From the NCBI GenBank assembly GCA_964539975.1, contig CAZIKK010000026.1, positions 1 to 26,948 of the forward strand: a stretch of 26,948 nt of DNA, given 5' to 3'. Under the pieces are notes generated by a model that was not told the origin of the DNA, ran no database searches, and was given only the letters and a program-made list of their open reading frames with translations. Source of the DNA: 38-11 sp964539975 (lineage in GTDB: Bacteria > Bacillota > Clostridia > Tissierellales > Dethiosulfatibacteraceae). Shown here piece by piece: positions 7,456 through 16,300 of the stretch; positions within the stretch are counted from its first letter, which is position 1, and every line of letters begins with the position of its first letter. The position numbers were made by a program, and so were the translations under genes.

Positions 7456-10400
7456 ATGAATAAAACTTTTAAAGACATCTCAAACGCTTCCCATAGTGAG
7501 TATGAAAAAAACATCAGAGAACACTGGGAAAAGTTAGATCTTTTAAATGAAAGTGTCAGAATTCGAGAAGATAAGGAAAGCTTCATTTTTTATGAAGGGC
7601 CGCCTACGGCCAATGGAAACCCAGGGATTCACCATGTGATTGCTAGGACTCTAAAAGACTCGGTTTGTCGGTATAAAACGATGGAAGGATACCAAGTTAA
7701 AAGAAAAGCCGGATGGGACACACATGGGTTGCCAGTGGAGATTGAAGTAGAGAAGAAGCTTGGTTTAAACAACAAGCAGGACATTGAAGCTTATGGGATT
7801 GACAAGTTTAACCATGCATGCAAAGCATCGGTATTTACTTATGAAAACAAATGGCGAGAAATGACAGAGCGCATGGCTTATATGATTGATCTTGACAATC
7901 CATATATAACTTTGGAAAATGATTACATTGAATCAGTTTGGTGGATACTCGACAAAATGAACAAGGAAGGATATATCTACGAAGGACACAAAATTCTACC
8001 TTATTGTTCTCGATGTGGAACAGGACTGGCCTCACACGAGGTAGCACAAGGATATGAAGAAATTAAGACAGCCACAGTCTATGTCAAGTTTAAAAGAAAA
8101 GACGCAGATGAATACTTTCTAGTATGGACCACAACACCGTGGACATTAGCATCTAATGTGTGTCTAACGGTACATCCAGAGGAAACATATGTGAGAGTTG
8201 AATCAGAAGGAGAAATTTACATACTTGAAAAAAAATTGGCTTCAAGCGTCCTGAAAGAATCCTATGAAATTTTGGAGGAAATGAAAGGAAAGGAACTGGA
8301 GCATGTTGAATATGAGCAGTTGATGCCATTCGTGAAGACAGACAAAAAAGCTTTTTTTGTCACCCTCGCTGATTACGTCACAACGGAGGATGGAACTGGT
8401 ATTGTACATACAGCACCAGCATTTGGAGAAGATGATTATCAGACAGGTATTCGCTATGATCTGCCGGTGTTGCAACCAGTAGATGAAACTGGAAAGTATG
8501 TAGACACTATATGGAAGGGTAAGTTTGTCATGGATGCTGACCCAGAGATTATTGATTGGCTTAAATCAGAAGGGAAACTATATAAAAAAGTGACTATGGA
8601 GCACAATTATCCTCATTGTTGGAGGTGTCACACGCCTTTGTTGTATTATGCCAAGCCAAGTTGGTACATTGCTATGACAAAACTTAAAGAACAATTGATC
8701 CACAATAACAATCAAGTAGAGTGGTACCCATCTTATGTGGGAGAAAAACGCTTTGGAAATTGGCTCGAAAACTTGAATGATTGGGCAATATCAAGGAGCC
8801 GTTACTGGGGGACGCCTTTACCTATATGGACTTGCGAGTGTGGGCATATAGAAAGCGTTGGATCAAGAGAAGAATTGAGAGAGAAGGCCATTGAAACAGT
8901 GGATGAGGACATAGAGCTGCATAGACCTTATGTGGATGACATTCATTTTGAGTGTCCTCAATGCAAAGGGAAAATGGAAAGGGTGAAGGATGTGATTGAC
9001 TGTTGGTTTGACAGTGGTGCGATGCCTTTTGCCCAACATCATTATCCATTTGAAAACAAAGAGAACTTTGATGAATTGTTCCCAGCGGATTTTATCTGCG
9101 AAGGAATTGACCAGACAAGAGGATGGTTCTATTCCCTTATTGCCATAGCCACCTTTGTTAAAGGGGTATCCCCTTACAAACGCGTATTAGTGAATGATTT
9201 GATATTAGACAAGTATGGGAAGAAAATGTCAAAATCAAGAGGGAACACGGTAGATCCTTTTGAGATGTTTGACAAATATGGAGCAGATGCCTTAAGGTGG
9301 TATTTGCTGTATGTTTCTCCAGCATGGACGCCTACAAAGTTTGACGAAGAAGGTCTAAAAGAAGTTTTAAGCAAATTTTTTGGAACCATCAGAAATGTTT
9401 ACAATTTCTTTGGACTATATGCCAACACGGATGGAATCAATCCTCGAAACTTTTTTGTGGAGTACCATAAAAGACCGGAACTCGATCGTTGGATCCTTTC
9501 TAAATTCAACAATTTAGTAGGATATGTTAGAGAAAGTATGGCTCAATACGATCAAACCAAAGCTGTTCGAGCAATTCAAGAATTTGTTAACGAAGACCTT
9601 TCAAACTGGTACATAAGAAGATCGAGAAGAAGGTTTTGGGAAACAGAATTATCTGAAGACAAAATGTCTGTTTACAACACGACCATGGAAGTGTTGATTG
9701 GTGTATCCCAATTAGTTGCGCCATTCGCACCCTACATTGCAGAAGAGATTTATCGAAACTTGACGGATAAGCCCTCTGTCCACTTAAGCGATCTACCTGA
9801 AGTCAATAAAGATTTGATCGATCTTAATACAGAAAAAAGAATGGATCTGGTGAGAAACCTCGTTGCATTAGGAAGGGCAGCCAGAGAGACAGAGCGCATC
9901 AAGGTGAGACAACCTTTGAGAAAAATCCATGTGGATGGAGAGCATGAAATGCTCATAGCAGACTTGGTTCCACTTATCAAGGAAGAGCTGAACATCAAAG
10001 AAGTTGCGTTTGAGAAAAACCTGCAAGACTATATGAATTTCAGTTTGAAGCCTAATTTTAGGACGGCAGGACCAAAGCTTGGCAAAAATGTGAAGGCATT
10101 TGCCGCTGCACTAGCCAAACAAGAGGCTTTAAAAGTCATTAATCAAGTTCAGAGTGGTGGCATTTTCGAGATAGATGTCAATGGAGAATCTATTTCCGTT
10201 ACGGAAGACATGCTGGATATAAGGATAACTTCAAAAGAAGGATTCAATGTTTCTATGGAGAACAATTTGTTTGTGATACTCGACACGAATTTAGATGAAG
10301 AGTTGATTGATGAAGGATATGCCCGTGAGCTTATATCTAAAGTTCAACAGATGAGGAAGAACAACGGCTATGAGATGATGGATCAAATTAGAATTATGTA

Positions 10401-10557
10401 TAAAGGATCAGAAGAAATAGTTAAAGCAGTATCCAATTATGAATCGTATATCAAACAAGAGACCCTTGGTGTGTCTATAGAAATAGAAGAATCATTGGAT
10501 TGCCAAGCACAAAACTTGAACGGACACGAAACTTGCATTCAACTAGAAAAAGCATAG
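7456..10557 (+). CDS. ileS: Isoleucyl-tRNA synthetase, long (type 2) form
   Basis: Class I synthetase charging tRNA-Ile; cytoplasmic. At 1033 residues it is about 100 longer than the Bacillus type and matches the eukaryotic-like type 2 group, which in known cases is often less sensitive to mupirocin. The HIGH-equivalent is PGIHH (56-60), a variant known in that group, and KMSKSRGN starts at K590. A cysteine pair CSRCG near residue 195 and WTTTPWTL of the editing domain are visible, as are GWDTHGLPVE and the anticodon-binding C-terminal half. AAAGGAGG sets the ATG at 7456; an in-frame TTG at 7432 is rejected. It is controlled by the T-box upstream and ends at a strong hairpin. Confidence 0.97.
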   Translation: MNKTFKDISNASHSEYEKNIREHWEKLDLLNESVRIREDKESFIFYEGPPTANGNPGIHHVIARTLKDSVCRYKTMEGYQVKRKAGWDTHGLPVEIEVEKKLGLNNKQDIEAYGIDKFNHACKASVFTYENKWREMTERMAYMIDLDNPYITLENDYIESVWWILDKMNKEGYIYEGHKILPYCSRCGTGLASHEVAQGYEEIKTATVYVKFKRKDADEYFLVWTTTPWTLASNVCLTVHPEETYVRVESEGEIYILEKKLASSVLKESYEILEEMKGKELEHVEYEQLMPFVKTDKKAFFVTLADYVTTEDGTGIVHTAPAFGEDDYQTGIRYDLPVLQPVDETGKYVDTIWKGKFVMDADPEIIDWLKSEGKLYKKVTMEHNYPHCWRCHTPLLYYAKPSWYIAMTKLKEQLIHNNNQVEWYPSYVGEKRFGNWLENLNDWAISRSRYWGTPLPIWTCECGHIESVGSREELREKAIETVDEDIELHRPYVDDIHFECPQCKGKMERVKDVIDCWFDSGAMPFAQHHYPFENKENFDELFPADFICEGIDQTRGWFYSLIAIATFVKGVSPYKRVLVNDLILDKYGKKMSKSRGNTVDPFEMFDKYGADALRWYLLYVSPAWTPTKFDEEGLKEVLSKFFGTIRNVYNFFGLYANTDGINPRNFFVEYHKRPELDRWILSKFNNLVGYVRESMAQYDQTKAVRAIQEFVNEDLSNWYIRRSRRRFWETELSEDKMSVYNTTMEVLIGVSQLVAPFAPYIAEEIYRNLTDKPSVHLSDLPEVNKDLIDLNTEKRMDLVRNLVALGRAARETERIKVRQPLRKIHVDGEHEMLIADLVPLIKEELNIKEVAFEKNLQDYMNFSLKPNFRTAGPKLGKNVKAFAAALAKQEALKVINQVQSGGIFEIDVNGESISVTEDMLDIRITSKEGFNVSMENNLFVILDTNLDEELIDEGYARELISKVQQMRKNNGYEMMDQIRIMYKGSEEIVKAVSNYESYIKQETLGVSIEIEESLDCQAQNLNGHETCIQLEKA

Positions 10558-10560
10558 AAT

Positions 10561-10590
10561 AAAGCCCGGCAAATCTTGCCGGGCTTTCAT
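10561..10590. terminator. Strong intrinsic terminator after ileS, probably bidirectional
   Basis: AAAGCCCGGCAA (10561-10572) pairs perfectly with TTGCCGGGCTTT (10576-10587), a 12-bp stem with a 3-base loop. T-rich sequence follows on the plus strand. On the minus strand it lies right after the second small cysteine-rich gene, so it probably ends both converging units. Confidence 0.85.
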
Positions 10591-10601
10591 TTGTTTAAAG
10601 A

Positions 10602-10748
10602 TTAATACTCTTGTCTGAAGGATCTCTCGTGAAGTTCACAGGTTCTTTGCATACACTTGTTATTGATATTATGAATACATGTAACAGTTCCGCATGATTT
10701 AAATTTTGGTTTGTTGATAGGTGCTTTACATATTTTTTGTTTAGTCAT
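10602..10748 (-). CDS. Small cysteine-rich protein, second of a tandem pair
   Basis: A 48-residue frame not assigned to a named family. Its ATG at 10748 is preceded by a strong GGAGGG six bases away. It has five cysteines: C7, C19, C24, C32 and C37. From F16 onward it aligns without gaps to the neighbouring 49-residue protein: F-K-x-C-x4-C-I-H-N-I-N-x2-C-x4-C-E-L-x-E-R-x3-Q-E. The shared C-x4-C-x7-C-x4-C core suggests a metal site or disulfide knot. There is no signal peptide or membrane segment, so a cytoplasmic zinc or iron-sulfur mini-protein is plausible. The CIHN segment faintly recalls DUF1540-type small proteins. It is not a SCIFF-type peptide precursor by cysteine count, and no radical-SAM partner is nearby. 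Coding status rests on the paralogy and ribosome-binding sites; function is unknown. Confidence 0.8.
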   Translation of the reverse strand: MTKQKICKAPINKPKFKSCGTVTCIHNINNKCMQRTCELHERSFRQEY

Positions 10749-10772
10749 TGCAATCCCTCCAAGTTATATAAT

Positions 10773-10922
10773 TTAGTGCTCCTGTATTAACAATCTTTCA
10801 TATAGTTCACATTTTTTTAGTGCACATGTACCATTGATGTTATGAATGCAACTGATTGCCTGACAGGGTTTAAAGCTGAGGTTTGCAACACTCTTGTCTA
10901 CAACTTTCATTGCAACTTTCAT
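10773..10922 (-). CDS. Small cysteine-rich protein, first of a tandem pair
   Basis: A 49-residue frame, promoter-proximal in a two-gene unit; the next gene starts 24 bp after its stop. GGAGG lies eight bases before the ATG at 10922. Cysteines are C20, C25, C33 and C38, and the core FKPCQAISCIHNING is followed by CxxxxCELYER, matching the downstream partner through to a Q-E end. The first 15 residues differ between the two and are basic here (MKVAMKVVDK). The two paralogues differ more in the N-terminal arm than in the cysteine core, which suggests that the core folds around a metal or disulfides while the arm diversifies. The family and function are not recognised. Confidence 0.8.
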   Translation of the reverse strand: MKVAMKVVDKSVANLSFKPCQAISCIHNINGTCALKKCELYERLLIQEH

Positions 10923-10954
10923 AAGTATAACCTCCAACCCTTTGGCTCTGTCTT

Positions 10955-10984
10955 ATTATAACACAGATAAATGCAAGAGGTCAA
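10955..10984 (-). promoter_or_regulatory. Promoter of the small cysteine-rich gene pair
   Basis: On the minus strand TTGACC (10979-10984) and TATAAT (10955-10960) are 18 bp apart, and TGT just before the -10 makes it extended. It lies about 33 bp upstream of the first small gene, which supports that pair as real genes. Confidence 0.75.
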
Positions 10985-11335
10985 ATAAAAATTGCAATAA
11001 ATCGTAAAATACTATGATAAATCGATATAAGTATATAAAAAGTGCAAGAATTCTATAAATATTTCGTTTATGAAAAAACAAAAGATAAATAAAATCCCAG
11101 AAAAAAGAATAACAAGTCAATGAAAACGAAATCATTGCAAGAAAATATTCAAATTATGCAATGTCAGAAAAAAAGGATCCGGCTGCCCATGGCAACCGGA
11201 TCAAAGTGTTCAACAAAACAAAATATATTTTAAAGAGGGGGGAATTTATAAACCATAATCATTATACACAATATCAAGGCAATGTAAACGATAATATTAT
11301 TAAATAATTGTAACAATAGAAGGACAGAAACCGAC
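10985..11335. other. A/T-rich gene-free stretch between the small genes and folC
   Basis: About 350 bp without a supportable gene on either strand. The only clear structure is the minus-strand terminator at 11168-11202. A purine run AGAGGGGGG at 11234-11242 looks like a plus-strand ribosome-binding site, but no start codon follows with an open frame. Confidence 0.6.
11168..11202 (-). terminator. Intrinsic terminator of the folC unit
   Basis: On the minus strand GATCCGG and CCGGATC form the outer 7-bp stem; after a one-base mismatch TGCC/GGCA continues it, with a 3-base loop. Seven T follow at 11174-11168. It lies about 135 bp after the folC stop, so the transcript has a long 3' end. Confidence 0.75.
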
Positions 11336-12631
11336 CTACCGGTTTGTAAAGTAAGTGCGTACTTTGCCAATCAAGTACAATGAGCCACAAAACGCATTTA
11401 AGGTTCTCTCCCCATACAATAATAAGGGATCGACTTCGTGCACATGCTCACAGGAGGTAACGTTATCAAATCCAAGGTTTTTTATATGAGCAGCAGTGTC
11501 CTCTGCTTTTTTGGCTCTAGGGCTGTCTGGAGTCAGTGTGATTATTTTTTCGCACAATGGAAACAGATCCTTTAAAGCATTGTCTATATGCTTGTCTTCC
11601 AACATTCCGAAAAAAAGACGAATGGTATGGTCTTTAAAGTAAGTAGACAAGTTTTCTGCAAGACATGACAACCCATCCGAATTGTGGGCGCCATCAATTA
11701 GAATGAATGGAGATCTGGATAAAATTTCCATCCTCCCATTAAAGGAAACATGGTTGAAAGTAGTTTCGATGTCGGTTGTCGTGATGGGGTATCCTTTCTC
11801 AGCAAGTACTTCTGCCGCTGTTAAAACGGTCAAAGCGTTAAGTGACTGATGTTTTCCAAGAAGATTTAAATGGAACGATTGAATATTAAAAACGGATGAT
11901 TCTGGTTGATAGAGCAACTTTTGTCCTTGAGAGTTGACTTCAAGTATTTTTATAGCCAAAGGGTCAACAAGATGCAAGGTCGATGCTTTGGATTCGGCTT
12001 CAGCTAGGATGACAGATTGAACAGCGGATGTTTGAGGATAAACAACGACGGAGCACTGGGGTTTAATAATGGCTGCTTTTTCAGCAGCAATTTTCTCAAT
12101 GGTATCGCCTAAGTATTCGCTGTGGTCCATGCTAATGCTAGTCAATATGACGAGTTCGGGTCGATGGATGACGTTAGTTGCATCGAGGCGTCCACCCATC
12201 CCTACTTCAAGAAGGACAATGTCCACTTTTTGCTCATGAAAATATTTCATGGCTACAGCTGTGATCACTTCGAACTCAGTTGGATGAGGGTGACCATTTG
12301 AAACAAGCATTTCGATCTTTTTTTTGACGATAGTTACTATTGATGCTAAATCTGATTTTGGGATATACGCATTGTTGACTTGAATCCTCTCTCTGAATTC
12401 TTCCAAATAAGGAGAGGTGAATAAACCTGTCTTCAAACCCGATGATTTGAGGATCAAAGACATCAGGGTAGAAACAGAACCTTTCCCGTTAGTTCCTGCT
12501 ATGTGAATGAACTTCAAGTGTTCATGAGGATTGCCAAGGGATTGAAGGAGTCTTTCGATGTTTTCAAGGCCTAGTTTTGAGCCAAATTGATAAGTATCAT
12601 GAATGTATGTTACGGCTTCGGTATAGTTCAT
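11336..12631 (-). CDS. folC: Dihydrofolate synthase / folylpolyglutamate synthase
   Basis: Mur-ligase-family ATP enzyme that adds glutamate to dihydropteroate and extends folate glutamate tails; cytoplasmic. The 431-residue protein has the P-loop AGTNGKGSV at 45-53, the Mur-type segments LLEVGMGGRLDATN and SMDHSEYLG, and DGAHN in the C-terminal domain. Length is typical. AAGGAG lies six bases before the ATG. It follows the glycosyltransferase gene after 58 bp on the same strand; in many Clostridia and Bacilli folC follows valS, which is not the case here. A TATAAT at 12673-12678 (minus strand) could give it its own promoter, but no -35 supports this. Confidence 0.95.
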   Translation of the reverse strand: MNYTEAVTYIHDTYQFGSKLGLENIERLLQSLGNPHEHLKFIHIAGTNGKGSVSTLMSLILKSSGLKTGLFTSPYLEEFRERIQVNNAYIPKSDLASIVTIVKKKIEMLVSNGHPHPTEFEVITAVAMKYFHEQKVDIVLLEVGMGGRLDATNVIHRPELVILTSISMDHSEYLGDTIEKIAAEKAAIIKPQCSVVVYPQTSAVQSVILAEAESKASTLHLVDPLAIKILEVNSQGQKLLYQPESSVFNIQSFHLNLLGKHQSLNALTVLTAAEVLAEKGYPITTTDIETTFNHVSFNGRMEILSRSPFILIDGAHNSDGLSCLAENLSTYFKDHTIRLFFGMLEDKHIDNALKDLFPLCEKIITLTPDSPRAKKAEDTAAHIKNLGFDNVTSCEHVHEVDPLLLYGERTLNAFCGSLYLIGKVRTYFTNR

Positions 12632-12689
12632 GGAGTTCTCCTTAAATTGAATTAGTGTGGGGTGATTGCCACATTATACTTATTTTAGC

Positions 12690-13787
12690 TTAATTCACAT
12701 ATCGAGAAAGTAGATCCCTGACGATTTTTTGTGAAGAAGCATAAGATCTAAAGACCTGCAAGTTGTGGCGCATTTCGTCAAGTTTACTAGGGTTCTTTAG
12801 AAGAAACACCGTCTTCTCTAGAATCTCTTCCTTGTTTTTTGCGATTAAGGCAGCGCCCTTCTTGGAGAAGTACGCAGCATTTTCTTTTTCTTGCCCAGGA
12901 ACAGGCTTAACAAGGATTAATGGAAGATTACACGCGGATGCTTCGCTCAATGTAATACCACCTGGTTTCGTAATCATTAAGTTGGCTAATTTATACAATT
13001 CATGAATGGTTTCCACATAGCCAAATGTTTTGACGTTGGAAAGATTCATCGCATCAATTTTTGTCTTTAACTTGAGGTTGGTTCCACAAACAACCAAGAT
13101 TTGAATGGAAGAAAGTGTGCTGAGATCTTTGCAGATTAAATCCAAATCTTTAAGTACACCTTTTGCTCCAGCTGAAACCAAAAGAGTGAACGGAGAATCT
13201 GGCAATCCATATTTTTCGAGAGTGGCTTGTTTGTCGAAAGGCTTTTCGAAATCATTTCGTATGGGAATGCCTGTTACTTCCAGTTTGTTCACAGGGATAT
13301 TCATCTTAACAAGTCGTTCCTTGAGATCGTCGGTAGCCAAATAAATGCGGTCAAAGTTATCGGTGATCCACAGTCTGTGGCAGCAAAAGTCGGTAACCAC
13401 ATTGATTACTGGGACACCTAATTGGTATTTACGCATAAATTCGGGTGCCGATAAAACAGGAAATGTATTGACGATGATATCTGGTTTAAAAGTCTTGATG
13501 ACGCGTTTCAAAGTTTGGTAACCGAACAGCCGATAGAGATTGATTAATTTTGTAGCCGAAAGTTTGTCGATACCATAATAAAAATAAGAATAAGTGCTCC
13601 CGATAGAAAACAGGCGGTGATGCGTTTTTGAAATATTACTGGTTAAAACAGGATGGGATTCTGTGAAGATATCGCAAATAGACACAGTGCATCCTTCCTC
13701 TTTAAATGTTTCAGCAAGAGAATTAGCAGCAACCAAATGTCCGTTTCCAAAAGGGGCGGTCAAAATTAATATATTAATAGGTGGCAT
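12690..13787 (-). CDS. GT28 glycosyltransferase, UgtP/MGDG-synthase-like
   Basis: A 365-residue GT-B glycosyltransferase resembling processive diacylglycerol glucosyltransferases (UgtP), plant MGDG synthases and MurG. The N-terminal Rossmann half opens with ILTAPFGNGH (loop at 14-17) followed by AANSLAETF, as in MGDG synthases. The C-terminal nucleotide-sugar half has ITKPGGITLSEA and GQEKENA, the usual donor-binding motifs. The expected role is transfer of a hexose to diacylglycerol at the inner membrane face, giving glycolipid or lipoteichoic acid anchor. Donor and acceptor cannot be read from sequence. GGAGGTGA lies well placed before the ATG. folC follows on the same strand. No membrane segment is seen, so it is a peripheral enzyme. 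Confidence 0.88.
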   Translation of the reverse strand: MPPINILILTAPFGNGHLVAANSLAETFKEEGCTVSICDIFTESHPVLTSNISKTHHRLFSIGSTYSYFYYGIDKLSATKLINLYRLFGYQTLKRVIKTFKPDIIVNTFPVLSAPEFMRKYQLGVPVINVVTDFCCHRLWITDNFDRIYLATDDLKERLVKMNIPVNKLEVTGIPIRNDFEKPFDKQATLEKYGLPDSPFTLLVSAGAKGVLKDLDLICKDLSTLSSIQILVVCGTNLKLKTKIDAMNLSNVKTFGYVETIHELYKLANLMITKPGGITLSEASACNLPLILVKPVPGQEKENAAYFSKKGAALIAKNKEEILEKTVFLLKNPSKLDEMRHNLQVFRSYASSQKIVRDLLSRYVN

Positions 13788-13924
13788 GGCTTCACCTCCT
13801 TTGTAAGTTCATTATATTATATCCTGGAGGAATATAAAATAGATTATCGATTAAAGTGAGATTAATATTTAATAAGAAAATGTCAGACAAACTGAACACA
13901 AGTATAAGAATAAAAGGAAAAAGA

Positions 13925-13953
13925 TTGATAATATATAGACGAAGTGATACAAT
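13925..13953 (+). promoter_or_regulatory. Sigma-A promoter of the sigma-54 activator gene
   Basis: TTGATA (13925-13930) and TACAAT (13948-13953) are 17 bp apart, with TGA before the -10 making it extended. It lies about 55 bp upstream of the start codon, so the activator is probably made from a housekeeping promoter. Confidence 0.7.
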
Positions 13954-14008
13954 TAGGAGGTTAGGAGATAAAGCTGTAAAGAATCATTAACAAAACAGGG
14001 GGAGAATC

Positions 14009-16075
14009 ATGCTGATTAAAGATGTGATGATGAAAAATCCTTTGGTGTTTAAAGAATCTGATGACATGATAGATATTGTCAAAATGATGAAACACTATAG
14101 TGCAGATAGCTTTCCGGTTGTAAATGCCAAGGGGTTGCCTGTAGGCGTTATTATGACCACTGTGTCAGGGGTAGGGGACCATGCTTTGAAAGGACGATTG
14201 GCATCGGATATGATGCGGCCTGTGGATGATTTGAGCATTGTTAAAGAATTTGAAGAGATCAGCACTATTTTCAATAGAGGAAAAGAGCTGTTCTTTGTTG
14301 TAGATGACATGGGGAAATTCAAAAGCATTTTGAGAAAACGACATGTCATGAAAATGTACTTTGAGAAGTTAGCTTACCAAAGAGACCATCTAGATGCATT
14401 GATGACATCTTTAGAAGTGGGCGTTTTGTTTGCGGATAGAACGGGACGCATTGTACGTGTTAATCCAAAAGCGATAGAATTGATGGCCGAAAAAGAAAAA
14501 ACACTCATAAATGAAAAATTCCAAACATTTTTTCGAACGGAGCGAAAATTGCCAAGTAGTGACATTTCTAGCGAGACTTTTGGAGAAACATTTGTCTGCA
14601 ATAACAAAAGGTTGTTAATAAGTAAAGTGCCTGTGTTGCGTCATGGAAAAAACATCGGTCTTGTCATTCTGGTGCGAGATACAACAGAATATAGAAAAAT
14701 CGAAGAACAATTAACTTCTGAAAAATCAGAGAACGAAATTTTAAAGACGGTGTTTGATATTGCTTACGATGGGTTGATAGTAGTGGATTCAGAAGGCTAC
14801 GTAAAAATGATATCAAATGCATACAAGAAATTTCTGAAACTAGAGAAGGTGAATTTGGTAGGCAAGCATGTCACTGAGGTGATAGAAAATACAAGGCTCC
14901 ATCTTGTGGCAAAAACCGGGATTCCGGAAATAGGCGACTTGCAAAAGATCCAAGATAGTTACATTATCGCTTCCCGAATACCAGTTTTTGAAAACGGACG
15001 AGTCACCAATGTTGTAGGGAAAGTCATGTTCAGAAACATTGGTGAATTGGACGAGTTGTACAATAAAATTGGTAAAATTGAACAGCAACTTGAAAACTAT
15101 AAGAATGAGTTAAATCAAGTAAATAAAGCAACTTACCATTTTTCAGACATCGTAGGGAAAAGCCGAGAGATAAGACAAGTTGTGAACTTAGCTAAAAAAT
15201 CCGCCTACACAAACTCAAATGTATTAATTCTTGGAGAAAGTGGAACGGGAAAAGAGTTATTTGCTCATTCAATCCACAATTCCAGTGGGCGAAGAAACAA
15301 ACCTTTTATAAAAGTCAATTGCGCGGCAATACCAGAGGAACTGTTGGAATCGGAATTGTTTGGGTACGAAGAAGGTGCTTTCACGGGAGCAAAAAAAGGC
15401 GGCAAAATGGGCAAATTTGAAGTTGCTGATCAGGGAACCATATTTCTTGACGAAATTGGAGACATGGCTTTGTCCATGCAGGCGAAACTGCTAAGAGTGA
15501 TTCAAGAAAGAGAAATAGAGCGAATTGGTTCAAACAGGACAAAACGAGTGGATGTGCGCATTATTGCGGCTACCAATCGACACATTCAGCAGATGATTGA
15601 AGACAAGAAATTTAGATTGGATCTTTTTTATCGATTGAATGTGGTGACTCTCGAGATACCTCCTTTAAAAGACCGAGTAGAAGATGTGGAAGACTTATGT
15701 CGACATTTTATCGATAAATTCAGAACAAGATATTTGAAGAAAGTTGATGGCATTTCCGAAAAGTCGGTAATAAAACTTAAGAAATACAATTGGCCAGGCA
15801 ATATCAGAGAACTAGAAAACATCATAGAAAGAGCCATTAATATCATTGATTCAGACTCTGTAATCAGACCAAAACATCTGCCTGTAGACATATCTGGTCG
15901 CTATGATGTTGACGATTTTAAAACGTTGAAGGAAATGGTGGAACAAACAGAAAGAAAAGCCATACTAGACTGTTTGGAAGCGGTAAATTTTAATAAATCA
16001 AGAGCGGCCAAAGTTTTGGGTATCAGCAGAACGGCATTTTATGAAAAACTAGAAAAGTACAACTTGAAAGTGTAA
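14009..16075 (+). CDS. Sigma-54-dependent transcriptional activator (CBS-PAS-AAA+-Fis)
   Basis: A 688-residue bacterial enhancer-binding protein. A CBS pair occupies about residues 1-115, a likely adenosine-nucleotide or metabolite sensor. Two PAS-like domains follow (about 120-235 and 245-360), then a coiled linker. The AAA+ domain has Walker A GESGTGKE at 409-416, the sigma-54 contact loop GAFTGA at 456-461, and Walker B IFLDE ending at 482. The C-terminal Fis-type helix-turn-helix includes NKSRAAKVLGISRTAFYEKL. All sigma-54 contact and ATPase motifs are intact. There is no receiver domain, so control is by ligand rather than phosphorylation. The stop codon lies inside the first of three operator-like sites, and a -24/-12 promoter follows, so it most likely activates the downstream acyl-CoA operon. 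The ligand is unknown. Confidence 0.95.
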   Translation: MLIKDVMMKNPLVFKESDDMIDIVKMMKHYSADSFPVVNAKGLPVGVIMTTVSGVGDHALKGRLASDMMRPVDDLSIVKEFEEISTIFNRGKELFFVVDDMGKFKSILRKRHVMKMYFEKLAYQRDHLDALMTSLEVGVLFADRTGRIVRVNPKAIELMAEKEKTLINEKFQTFFRTERKLPSSDISSETFGETFVCNNKRLLISKVPVLRHGKNIGLVILVRDTTEYRKIEEQLTSEKSENEILKTVFDIAYDGLIVVDSEGYVKMISNAYKKFLKLEKVNLVGKHVTEVIENTRLHLVAKTGIPEIGDLQKIQDSYIIASRIPVFENGRVTNVVGKVMFRNIGELDELYNKIGKIEQQLENYKNELNQVNKATYHFSDIVGKSREIRQVVNLAKKSAYTNSNVLILGESGTGKELFAHSIHNSSGRRNKPFIKVNCAAIPEELLESELFGYEEGAFTGAKKGGKMGKFEVADQGTIFLDEIGDMALSMQAKLLRVIQEREIERIGSNRTKRVDVRIIAATNRHIQQMIEDKKFRLDLFYRLNVVTLEIPPLKDRVEDVEDLCRHFIDKFRTRYLKKVDGISEKSVIKLKKYNWPGNIRELENIIERAINIIDSDSVIRPKHLPVDISGRYDVDDFKTLKEMVEQTERKAILDCLEAVNFNKSRAAKVLGISRTAFYEKLEKYNLKV

Positions 16076-16162
16076 TTCAAAGCGGACACATTGCACCCAA
16101 AACCAAAGAAGTGTAAGCCAAACAGGACACTTAAACACGGAAATGTCAAGAAAAGCGGACAC
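16071..16162 (+). promoter_or_regulatory. Three enhancer (UAS) sites for the sigma-54 activator
   Basis: Three 19-bp copies of TGT-N12-ACAC: TGTAATTCAAAGCGGACAC (16071-16089), TGTAAGCCAAACAGGACAC (16112-16130) and TGTCAAGAAAAGCGGACAC (16144-16162). Thirteen of 19 columns are identical. Starts are 41 and 32 bp apart, close to four and three helical turns. The TGT/ACA arms form the dyad, and the middle site extends to AAGTGT/ACACTT. They lie about 150-225 bp upstream of the -24/-12 promoter, a normal enhancer distance. The first overlaps the last codon of the activator gene. Confidence 0.82.
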
Positions 16163-16300
16163 GTTTCGAATGAATTACGTTAAAAATTTATCAAATGAGT
16201 GCTATTACATCAGTGCATAAATGTCTAAGCATTTAAATAAGTTACCAAAACGGCTTAATAGAGAGAGTTAACGATTTTATTAGGTCGCGAATATGATTGT

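Noticed and set aside
10602..10922. SCIFF or other ranthipeptide precursor
   Set aside because: Cysteine number and spacing differ from six-cysteine SCIFF peptides, and no radical-SAM maturase is in the window.
11231..11270. Ribosome-binding-site-like AGAGGGGGG on the plus strand
   Set aside because: No start codon with an open frame follows at a usable distance.
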